From: Vibrio europaeus
Lineage (GTDB): Bacteria > Pseudomonadota > Gammaproteobacteria > Enterobacterales > Vibrionaceae
Length of the DNA stretch: 64,000 nucleotides
Assembly: GCF_001695575.1 (NCBI RefSeq)
Contig: NZ_LUAX01000002.1
Coordinates: forward strand, 206,454-270,453
Reading direction: 5' to 3'
The notes under the pieces: model-generated
Databases searched by the model: none
Seen by the model: the letters and a program-made list of their open reading frames with translations, nothing else
Told to the model about the DNA's origin: nothing
Made by a program: the position numbers and the translations under genes
Shown: positions 57,217 through 64,000 of the stretch, one piece after another
How the letters are laid out: every line of letters begins with the position of its first letter
Position numbering within the stretch: position 1 is the first letter of the stretch

Positions 57217-59013
57217 TTAGTTTTGAATGGTATACCTTTTAAATAGGTATACCCATAGTCCTGTATTAACGCCAATGACCTTCCTTTTTCTCTCATCATA
57301 TTTGTTCGTATACTCTTCATAAACGAGTGAAATTGGCGGAATGCATTCGTCTTGGTTATGTAAGGCTAGCTCATCATAAGATTTATAGAAATTAGCCCAA
57401 TTACCTGCAATAGCATGCTTCAATAAGGTTCTAAATTTATAGTCGTTTTCATATGCACTAACAAATCCATCTGAGTAGTCATTAAGCTCGATGGATAACA
57501 TTAGCTCCTTCTCTTTCTTTGAGTTTTCTGCCGATGGAAGGCTTAAGACGTTTGAATCAATGTTCGTGAATGCAGCTTCAAGTTGACCATCGAAGCATGC
57601 TTTTTCTTTTTCATCTAAAGCATCGTATTGTTCTAATGATTTCTCAAATACATTATCACCATTCTCTGCATGATCTAATATTTGTTGGTAGTGAGCAGCT
57701 TCAAAAGGTGATTCAAAAATTGAGTATTCTTTCTTACCTTCTTTATTGAAGTTAATTTCAACAGAAGGAATTTGAGAGGATATTTTTCTAATAGAATTCC
57801 ATACGTTTGATAACCCTTTCATTCCAAATAATTGATAAGCTCGGATTCCAGTTGCGGCTCTCCAAGCTTCAATCCTTTCGATTCCATCAATCGTCACATC
57901 CGGCTTTTGTTCAATGTTTGCTGTAACTACTTCGTCCATTTCCCCACCAAGAGATTTAGTTAGGTACTTGAAGCAGTACGTGGCAGCGGAAGCTACACCT
58001 TCACTCCCTACAGTGTCCATTTTTCCAAATACGGTTTTTACTGCTGATTTTGAGTGAGAAAACTTTTTAGGAAGTAAGCCCTCTTTTTCATGAAACAATA
58101 GATCTTTTAATTCAGGTTGGAAAAAGCAAAGTAGATGCCAATGTGGACATCCATCTTTATGTGGCTCAGTAATTCGCATGCCAAAGAATTGGCCAGAATC
58201 CATGGATATACCTTTCTTACTAAGAGATTTTCGAAATGCGTTCCAGTAAGACTTTAGTTCTTTATGTGCAGCCAAAGCACTTTTGTTATTCCAACCAGTT
58301 CTCGATGGCTTTGAGGGGTTTGGATGATATCTAGCCGGAGCTGTTATTGTTATGAATGCCCATTCCATATCATGTTCATTTGCTATCGTTTCAAAGCCTT
58401 TAATTTTCGCATAAAGTTCGGAAATTTTTTTATCTGTCGTTGATACAAAATTAGCTAAGCTGATTTTTTTTCCTTTTACCATAATGAATTTATTAGCAAG
58501 GATCTCAGCATTGTATTGTTTTTGAAGTTTTCGAAATTTAACGAGAATGTTGGGAGCGTAGGCTGTTGATTTAGCGCCAATAGTTTTTTTACTTTGGGCT
58601 GAATAGAGCATCTCAGACATAACTAATTTTGTGATTTTCCTTTTGCAATAGTCCGGACTCATCAGACGTTTGTGTGCGTCAACTTCTAACTCTTTGACTC
58701 GATGGTTAAGTAGTACAATCTTATGTCGGAGTGTTTCTCTTTTTTTGATTGCTCTAGTCGATGTAATACTTAGCTTATTTTCAAGATTGATGAGTTTTTG
58801 GGTTGTGTGAAAGTAAATGTCATAGTTATAGAAAAAGAACTGGGCGTGAGCTGTGTGCTGAAACAGTGAAAAAATCTCTACTTTTGTAACGTATTGATGT
58901 TCATTTTGTATATATAAGCTATTTGCTGAAACAGATAATTGATATCCAATTTTTTTCACTTCTTTAAGCGTTGCATCAAAAAGGTGATTGATAGAGTAGG
59001 GTAAGCAAAACAT
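57217..59013 (-). CDS. P2 gpA-like HUH replication endonuclease
   Basis: 598 residues. The HUH segment is GCPHWHLLCFF (His291, His293), preceded by FITITAP (220-226). The nucleophile region AATYCFKYLTKSLGG has two tyrosines, Tyr346 and Tyr350, in the YxxxY spacing of phage P2 protein A. Such proteins nick one strand and start rolling-circle replication. Its presence implies that the excised circle replicates. The stop lies 12 bp from the convergent helicase stop with no terminator between. Confidence 0.82.
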   Translation of the reverse strand: MFCLPYSINHLFDATLKEVKKIGYQLSVSANSLYIQNEHQYVTKVEIFSLFQHTAHAQFFFYNYDIYFHTTQKLINLENKLSITSTRAIKKRETLRHKIVLLNHRVKELEVDAHKRLMSPDYCKRKITKLVMSEMLYSAQSKKTIGAKSTAYAPNILVKFRKLQKQYNAEILANKFIMVKGKKISLANFVSTTDKKISELYAKIKGFETIANEHDMEWAFITITAPARYHPNPSKPSRTGWNNKSALAAHKELKSYWNAFRKSLSKKGISMDSGQFFGMRITEPHKDGCPHWHLLCFFQPELKDLLFHEKEGLLPKKFSHSKSAVKTVFGKMDTVGSEGVASAATYCFKYLTKSLGGEMDEVVTANIEQKPDVTIDGIERIEAWRAATGIRAYQLFGMKGLSNVWNSIRKISSQIPSVEINFNKEGKKEYSIFESPFEAAHYQQILDHAENGDNVFEKSLEQYDALDEKEKACFDGQLEAAFTNIDSNVLSLPSAENSKKEKELMLSIELNDYSDGFVSAYENDYKFRTLLKHAIAGNWANFYKSYDELALHNQDECIPPISLVYEEYTNKYDERKRKVIGVNTGLWVYLFKRYTIQN

Positions 59014-59214
59014 GATGACTCTCTTTTTGTAGTTATTGTTTCAACACCATGCCATAGTTTTATTTTTAAGATCAAATATAAAGCTTTGTATAAACAAGGA
59101 TTTATATGTTTTTTAGTATGTTCCTATTAGAAAATTGCCTTTTATATTAGATGTTTCAATCGTTATGCTTACTTAACTAAAAAATTTAAAAAATAAGCTT
59201 CAATAACAGCCTTA

Positions 59215-59236
59215 CCTTACATGCAGGCATGTAAGG
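59215..59236. repeat. Perfect palindrome upstream of rep
   Basis: CCTTACATGC (59215-59224) and GCATGTAAGG (59227-59236) pair perfectly across a 2-bp AG spacer, about 200 bp upstream of the HUH endonuclease start. Candidate double-strand origin, oriT or operator. Confidence 0.75.
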
Positions 59237-59259
59237 GGACAGTTATTGATAATTATCCA

Positions 59260-59288
59260 AGAGAGACAGCGCCTTCGCTTGTCTCTTT
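59260..59288 (+). terminator. + strand terminator in the rep/int gap
   Basis: AGAGACA-GCG and CGC-T-TGTCTCT form a stem with one bulged T and a CCTT loop, followed by TTTTTTT on the + strand only. No + strand gene lies directly upstream, which suggests a small untranslated transcript. Confidence 0.7.
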
Positions 59289-59330
59289 TTTTCTTTGCCG
59301 CTCCTGTGGAGCGAATGAAACCAGTGGGCT

Positions 59331-60551
59331 TTAGAATGGTAAGTGGTCATAGTTATCGTGCCCCTTGAATACTCCAGCGATCTCCTCTGAACGCATAACA
59401 GACGTTAGTTTACTGTAGTACCGCTGAATCATTTCTACGCTTGTTCCGCAGTGAGTCGCTAGTAAGTAGACGTCAACACCACTTTTTAACTGATTTGTAA
59501 TGTAAGTATGTCTCAAGCTATAGAGTGTATAGCCTAGATGCTCCTTGTCTATTTCAGTGAATTTACATAGTTGGTCAAAGGTTTTTTCATATTGAGGTTT
59601 TATGGTTTGATTGGTTGGTAAACGAAAAATGTAATTTTCTTTATGTGGGAATGACGAGAGTAGTACCTCATCTAGATTATTTCTGTAGGTAAACCCGTAG
59701 AATAGACACAGTACTTTTTGAATTAGTTCAATTGTTCTAAGCCCTATGGGTATGGTGCGGCTTGAGGTTTTTTTCTTGCTATGAACCTTTCCAGAGTTGA
59801 TGGTTATTGTGTAAATATGCTGTGTTGTGTCAAAACCAATATCTTTGAACTTAATGTTTAAAGCTTCTTCACCAGCTCTAATTCCTGTGTTCAACAGAAA
59901 GGACATATAGTGTTCGAACATTTTTCTACTTTGTTTAGTAATGTCCTTCCTAGAAGAATCGATAAAGAGCTGACACATACCTTGTAATTTTTCCAAATCC
60001 TTGTCAGAAAAACTAGAGCGCGCTTCATCTTCGGTTACTTCTATCGATGGCATAGAAGGTATTTCGTATTCTTTAATTAGTTTATTGTCTACAGCAATGT
60101 CGAATAAATGCTTTAAAGCTGTTTTCCTAATCCGTAGTTGCGTCATTGACTTAGCTGATTCAGAGAAATACTTTCTAATCTCAGCTCGGTCTAAGTCTCT
60201 AATATTTAGCTGTCCGAAAATCGGTATGACTTCTTTGTCTAGTACTCTTATGTAGTCTTTATTGATTTTTTTTGGTTTGTTCTTGAGGACTTCAATCAAC
60301 TGAGTTGCTAGATATGTAATATTCGATTTTTTCGACTTTATGAATATCGCAGGGTTAAGGTTATCTTTTTGTGCAAAGAAGTATGACCAAGCTTTTTGAG
60401 TAGCATCATCCTTACTGGGCGTTTTTAAGCTTTGTACAAACTCTGACGAGGTTCCTCCTTCAGAAACTCGCATTCGAATATACCAATTTTTGCTGCGTTT
60501 TTGTTTATAGATAGCAAGCCCTGAGCGGAGCCTTTGATACTCGTAAGACAT
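59331..60551 (-). CDS. Tyrosine integrase
   Basis: 406 residues. The N-terminal DNA-binding (SAM-like) domain is about 75-165. The catalytic domain has Arg225 (NTGIRAGEEAL), Lys near 260, Arg347 and His348 in YSLRHTY, His367 (ATHCGTS) and nucleophile Tyr378/379 (QRYYSKL). The first His of the HxxRH box is replaced by Tyr344, a tolerated but uncommon variant. The start is 81 bp from the attR core, so its promoter is inside the attachment region; no good ribosome-binding site is visible. Confidence 0.93.
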   Translation of the reverse strand: MSYEYQRLRSGLAIYKQKRSKNWYIRMRVSEGGTSSEFVQSLKTPSKDDATQKAWSYFFAQKDNLNPAIFIKSKKSNITYLATQLIEVLKNKPKKINKDYIRVLDKEVIPIFGQLNIRDLDRAEIRKYFSESAKSMTQLRIRKTALKHLFDIAVDNKLIKEYEIPSMPSIEVTEDEARSSFSDKDLEKLQGMCQLFIDSSRKDITKQSRKMFEHYMSFLLNTGIRAGEEALNIKFKDIGFDTTQHIYTITINSGKVHSKKKTSSRTIPIGLRTIELIQKVLCLFYGFTYRNNLDEVLLSSFPHKENYIFRLPTNQTIKPQYEKTFDQLCKFTEIDKEHLGYTLYSLRHTYITNQLKSGVDVYLLATHCGTSVEMIQRYYSKLTSVMRSEEIAGVFKGHDNYDHLPF

Positions 60552-60555
60552 AAAG

Positions 60556-60575
60556 TTTTATACTTTCTTTTATAC
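60556..60575. repeat. Paired TTTTATAC repeats, right end
   Basis: TTTTATAC at 60556-60563 and 60568-60575, 58-77 bp inside the right core, matching the pair at the left end in sequence and orientation. Candidate arm-type sites. Confidence 0.5.
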
Positions 60576-60632
60576 TAATTAATATGTAGGTCTAACTTAC
60601 TGTAAAAGAAGGATAAAGTATAGGTATGATAA

Positions 60633-60640
60633 ATTCAAAA
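60633..60640 (+). repeat. attR core
   Basis: ATTCAAAA joined on its right to the 3' half of tRNA-Leu. Confidence 0.85.
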
Positions 60641-60686
60641 TCCGTTGCCTTCGGGCGTGGCGGTTCAAGTCCGCCCACCGGTACCA
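60633..60686 (+). pseudogene. 3' half of the split tRNA-Leu(CAA)
   Basis: Anticodon loop, 3' anticodon strand TCCGT, variable arm, TTCAAGT T-loop, acceptor strand CACCGGT and ACCA. Upstream sequence is not a tRNA 5' half, so this copy cannot be functional. It is the partner of 52129-52167. Confidence 0.92.
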
Positions 60687-60693
60687 TACATAG

Positions 60694-60718
60694 AAAGGTC
60701 GCTTATATAGCGGCCTTT
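60694..60718 (+). terminator. Original tRNA-Leu terminator
   Basis: AAAGGTCGCT and AGCGGCCTTT (one G-U pair) with a TATAT loop lie just after the 3' half-tRNA, left on the host side. Confidence 0.75.
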
Positions 60719-61044
60719 CGTCGTTTTGGGGCTTATATCTACTGAGCAGCGTTGTTCAAGTACCTTTGTCGGACTATCGTTGCTGAATTTACTTTCCTGC
60801 CCCCGATTTCTTGAGCATTCTTTGAATCTCTTATTCATCTCTTAGAACATAACAGCGGCACAACTGCTCTTAATCCCGAGATTAAAACTTTGTTAAAGCT
60901 ATGGGTCTTTTCCTGACTTTCCTACCTTAAAGTTTGGAGCTTTATTTCTTGGTATTGAGTAACACTTTTCACTGAAAAAGCTAAAATTTTCTGCTAGTTA
61001 GAAAAAGGTTGTCTATCTTTAAAATAACAACATGGAGATAGAAA
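60719..61044. other. Intergenic region before the VOC gene
   Basis: Some 325 bp with no supported gene, RNA or repeat; it presumably holds the VOC gene promoter. Confidence 0.4.
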
Positions 61045-61452
61045 ATGTATCAACTTACCCCTTACTTATTTTTTGCTGGCCGTTGTGAAGAGGCGCTTGA
61101 TTTTTACCACAAATGTTTTGCTGGCGTTGTTGTAACAAAACAGCTTTTTAAAGATGCACCCCAGCAAATAGAAGGGGCGGATCCTAACTGGGTAATGCAT
61201 GCGGAATTTGAAGCATTTGGCATGAAGCTGATGCTTTCTGACGGAATATTAGCTCAAGAGCGCAGTGGGAATAATATCGCGCTTGCTATTGTGATGACTG
61301 ACCTTGATGAGCAGGCGCGTGTTTTTGACAAGTTGTCCCACGGTGGGCATATCATGATGCCACTTGCCGATGCGCCTTGGGGCGCCCGGTTTGGGAAAGT
61401 TGAGGATAAATTTGGGGTTCGCTGGATACTTAACTGTGATTTAGTCAGGTAA
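61045..61452 (+). CDS. VOC-superfamily (PhnB-like) protein
   Basis: A 135-residue single VOC domain of the PhnB/glyoxalase-like group: LTPYLFFAGRCEEALDFYHKCF at the start, VMHAEFEAFGMKLMLSDG in the middle and APWGARFGKVEDKFGVRWILN at the end. Metal use and substrate are unknown. A GGAGA site lies 9 bases upstream of the ATG. Confidence 0.88.
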   Translation: MYQLTPYLFFAGRCEEALDFYHKCFAGVVVTKQLFKDAPQQIEGADPNWVMHAEFEAFGMKLMLSDGILAQERSGNNIALAIVMTDLDEQARVFDKLSHGGHIMMPLADAPWGARFGKVEDKFGVRWILNCDLVR

Positions 61453-61571
61453 CAAAAAGACACAAACTGACGCGTTATTGATCTCTCATTAACATTCACT
61501 CGTGATGAATTCCGGTTTTTAATCATCTAAAATTATAAATTGGTTAGTAAAAGATAAGTTGTATATAGATC

Positions 61572-62834
61572 GTGGCCAACATCAAGATAACAGTAGATAG
61601 ACTACAGCCAGGGTTGCATATTCGACTTCCGGTCAAATGGAATGAGCATCCCTTCTTATTTAATAGTTTCAAGATAAAAGACGAAGACCAGATTCGCATG
61701 ATTCGCCATTTGGGGATCAAACACGTCTTTATTAACACTTCTCAGAGTGATACTCAGCCACTGCCTGTGGCTGAAGAACAAGCGAATGAAGGCGTAGAAC
61801 AAGTTCTGCATGAAGAAATCGATCTTGAAGCGCAAAAACTCTGGAAAGAAAAGCAAGACAGAATCGAAAAGCTCAGTGCTTACCGTAGACGTGTCATAAA
61901 TTGTGAAAAAGAGTTTGAGCGTTCTCTATCGAGAATGAGAGCGGTGATGAACAAGATTCGTAACCGTCCTGAACAAGCCGTTGATGAAGCAAGCCAGTTA
62001 GTAAACGACATAGTTGATAAACTGTTGAGCGATGATAACGTCACGCTTCATCTTATGAATGGCAAGAGTGAGTTTGAAGATATCTATTTTCATTCTCTTA
62101 ATGTTTCAGTTGTCGCAATGATGATCGCGAAAGCTCAGCAGTTAAGTGCGGATAAGATTAAAGAGGTGGCATTTGCCTCTTTATTCCATGACATGGGAAA
62201 GGTAAAAGTACCCACTGCAATATTACGTAAGCCGACAGCTTTAACTGAACCTGAGAAAAATTATCTTAAATTGCATACCAAGTATGGCTTGGAAATCGCG
62301 GCCAATATGGATAGCTTTCCCGAGAGCGCCAGAACAGTGATTGCTCAGCACCATGAGCTGAATGATGGCTCAGGCTATCCTGAAGGTCTTAAAGAAGAGC
62401 AAATAGATGAACTGACTCAAATTGTCTCTGTGGCTAATGCTTATGATAACTTGTGTCATAGCAATATCCCTTCAGAGCAAAAGATCCCATATGTTGCGCT
62501 TTCCCACTTATATAAGAACTGTAAGCATCATTATAACAATGAGAATCTGAGTCTCTTAATCAAGTTTATGGGAATCTATCCGCCAGGAACGGTGGTGCAG
62601 TTATCGAATGATATGGTCGGTTTGGTGATCTCGGTAAATGCGCAAAACATTCTTCATCCTAATGTACTGATCTATGATCCGTCAGTTCCTAGAACACAAG
62701 CTCCAATTATCGACTTGGCAGAAAAAGAGATAAAGATAGTTAATGCCATACTACCGACCAAGTTGCCGGATAAAGTAAGAGAGTATTTAAACCCGCGCTC
62801 GCGAATTTCTTATTTCTTCGACTCTGACGAATAG
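61572..62834 (+). CDS. HD-GYP cyclic-di-GMP phosphodiesterase
   Basis: 420 residues. An N-terminal DUF3391-type segment (KITVDRLQPGLHIRLPVKWNEHPFLF) is followed by a coiled-coil (80-125). The HD-GYP domain then shows HD at 206-207 in FHDMGKVKVP, HHE at 260-262 and DGSGYP ending at 270. All key residues are present, so it is probably active in hydrolysing c-di-GMP, a control point for motility and biofilm. GTG start. Confidence 0.93.
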   Translation: MANIKITVDRLQPGLHIRLPVKWNEHPFLFNSFKIKDEDQIRMIRHLGIKHVFINTSQSDTQPLPVAEEQANEGVEQVLHEEIDLEAQKLWKEKQDRIEKLSAYRRRVINCEKEFERSLSRMRAVMNKIRNRPEQAVDEASQLVNDIVDKLLSDDNVTLHLMNGKSEFEDIYFHSLNVSVVAMMIAKAQQLSADKIKEVAFASLFHDMGKVKVPTAILRKPTALTEPEKNYLKLHTKYGLEIAANMDSFPESARTVIAQHHELNDGSGYPEGLKEEQIDELTQIVSVANAYDNLCHSNIPSEQKIPYVALSHLYKNCKHHYNNENLSLLIKFMGIYPPGTVVQLSNDMVGLVISVNAQNILHPNVLIYDPSVPRTQAPIIDLAEKEIKIVNAILPTKLPDKVREYLNPRSRISYFFDSDE

Positions 62835-62898
62835 TTACACACAGGGTTTTGTGGATAACGCTTGGTTAAACTGAGTGTAAAGTGGGTGTAAATTAGAG

Positions 62899-62930
62899 TC
62901 TGACTGATAAGTGTTCAGTCAGGCTTTTTT
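62899..62930 (+). terminator. HD-GYP gene terminator
   Basis: CTGACTGA and TCAGTCAG form an 8-bp stem with a 7-nt loop, followed by GC and a T run. Confidence 0.88.
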
Positions 62931-62954
62931 TATGAAAAAAATGCATTTTTTTGC

Positions 62955-62982
62955 TTGCCTTAAAAATGGAACTCCCTATAAT
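62955..62982 (+). promoter_or_regulatory. rrn P1 promoter
   Basis: -35 TTGCCT (62955-62960), 16-bp spacer and TATAAT (62977-62982), followed by GCGCTTCC, a GC-rich discriminator typical of stringent rRNA promoters. An A/T tract upstream could be an UP element. Confidence 0.8.
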
Positions 62983-63092
62983 GCGCTTCCACTGACACGG
63001 CAGACGCCACAAGGCTTCAGCGGAAAGTCAGTAAAGCCAACTAGCTAAGTTTTCTACTCAAATCGAGTGAAACAAAAAATTCAAAAAAGTGT

Positions 63093-63120
63093 TTGACACT
63101 TCAAATTGAAACGCTAGAAT
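63093..63120 (+). promoter_or_regulatory. rrn P2 promoter
   Basis: -35 TTGACA (63093-63098), 16-bp spacer, -10 TAGAAT (63115-63120). Confidence 0.78.
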
Positions 63121-63161
63121 GGCTGCCTCTTCCGAAGTGATGTGAGTCACAAAGAAGAGAA

Positions 63162-63173
63162 GCTCTTTAACAA
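63162..63173 (+). promoter_or_regulatory. rrn boxA antitermination site
   Basis: GCTCTTTAACAA matches the boxA consensus bound by NusB/NusE in rRNA leaders, about 230 bp before 16S. Confidence 0.85.
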
Positions 63174-63401
63174 TATAAACCTATCAATCTGTGTGGGCAC
63201 TCGTTGATGATAATCCAATTAGAAATTTCTCTAAATAAAGAGGGGTTTCAAATTAGGTTTCAATGAAACGAAGTGACCAACGAGATTAAGTTTACTTAGT
63301 CTTGGCACAGTCAATTCATTATCGTTCTGTTGGAACGATAATAGCTTTAAAATTACATTAGTAGTTTTGAAGTCAGTATTCATTGAGCCGACCAAAATCT
63401 T

Positions 63402-64000
<599 letters not shown>

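Larger units (their letters stand above)
59014..59330. other. Rep upstream region with 22-bp palindrome and terminator
   Basis: 317 bp without a supported protein gene, between the start of the HUH gene and the end of the integrase gene. It holds the palindrome at 59215-59236 and a + strand terminator at 59260-59288. A short + strand RNA antisense to the rep leader would fit, or a replication or transfer origin. Confidence 0.5.
52160..60640. mobile_element. 8.5-kb integrative element in tRNA-Leu(CAA)
   Basis: The limits are the 8-bp direct repeat ATTCAAAA at 52160-52167 and 60633-60640, each joined to one half of a tRNA-Leu gene. The element is visibly AT-rich against its surroundings. From left to right it carries a complete tRNA-Leu(CAA), a small gene and a MobV-like relaxase (both minus), a HamA/HamB-like defence pair (plus), a P2-A-like HUH endonuclease (minus) and a tyrosine integrase (minus) beside the right end. 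No phage structural genes and no conjugation-pore genes are present, so it should depend on a helper for transfer. Confidence 0.9.

Noticed and set aside
52160..60640. Prophage or full ICE
   Set aside because: No capsid, tail, portal, lysis or mating-pore genes are present; only integrase, replication, relaxase and cargo genes.

Overview
The window is chromosomal DNA from a gammaproteobacterium of the genus Vibrio. The evidence is the 16S rRNA 5' part at the right edge, the sodium-pump oxaloacetate decarboxylase operon (oadGAB), the gene orders pncC-recA-recX-alaS-lysC-csrA-tRNA and gshA-(SLT lipoprotein)-luxS, and the divergent argR/mdh pair. The species cannot be fixed from what is here.

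Layout, left to right. 1-5.6 kb: tldD (cut by the window edge), arginine deiminase arcA, rraB, a lone GH2-type sugar-binding protein, a duplicated DUF2061 membrane protein and a universal stress protein. 5.6-9.5 kb: a TAXI-type TRAP transporter (fused permease plus solute-binding protein) with the stress protein at its 3' end. 9.7-16.6 kb: argR/mdh, a small unknown gene, ridA, the pyrL-pyrB-pyrI operon with its attenuator, argF, and a PIN-PhoH ATPase. 17-26 kb: rapA, rluA, a 2-hydroxyacid dehydrogenase, a periplasmic solute-binding protein, valS and holC. 26-33 kb: pepA divergent from lptF-lptG, then mutS. 33-41 kb: pncC, recA with a LexA box, recX, alaS, aspartokinase, csrA and a Ser-Arg-Ser-Arg-Arg tRNA array. 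41-52 kb: oadGAB, a quinone-oxidoreductase-like MDR, a YqaA-like protein, an M16 protease lipoprotein, gshA, an SLT-domain lipoprotein, luxS and an RDD protein. 61-64 kb: a VOC protein, an HD-GYP phosphodiesterase and the start of an rRNA operon.

The striking region is 52160-60640, an AT-rich 8.5-kb integrative element that splits a host tRNA-Leu(CAA) gene. The 5' half (52129-52167) and 3' half (60633-60686) rebuild a perfect 85-nt tRNA, and the only duplicated sequence is an 8-bp core in the anticodon loop. Unlike most tRNA-targeting elements, this one does not restore the 3' end of its target. Instead it carries a complete, different tRNA-Leu(CAA) (52268-52352) about 100 bp inside its left end, directly downstream of the surviving host tRNA promoter. 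Its protein genes are a MobV/Pre-like relaxase with a small partner, a two-gene nuclease-helicase module resembling Hachiman (HamA/HamB), a P2-gpA-like HUH replication endonuclease with a YxxxY pair, and a tyrosine integrase beside the right attachment site. It looks like a mobilizable, rolling-circle-replicating defence island that pays for breaking a tRNA by bringing its own.

Two other features deserve attention. Two arrays of exactly eight copies of CTAGTTCT lie between convergent genes (1353-1416 and 21759-21822), and the second supplies the stop codons of both flanking genes. The pyrBI leader encodes a 30-residue peptide, and its transcript is predicted to start AAUUUG as in E. coli, which suggests both attenuation and UTP-sensitive initiation.
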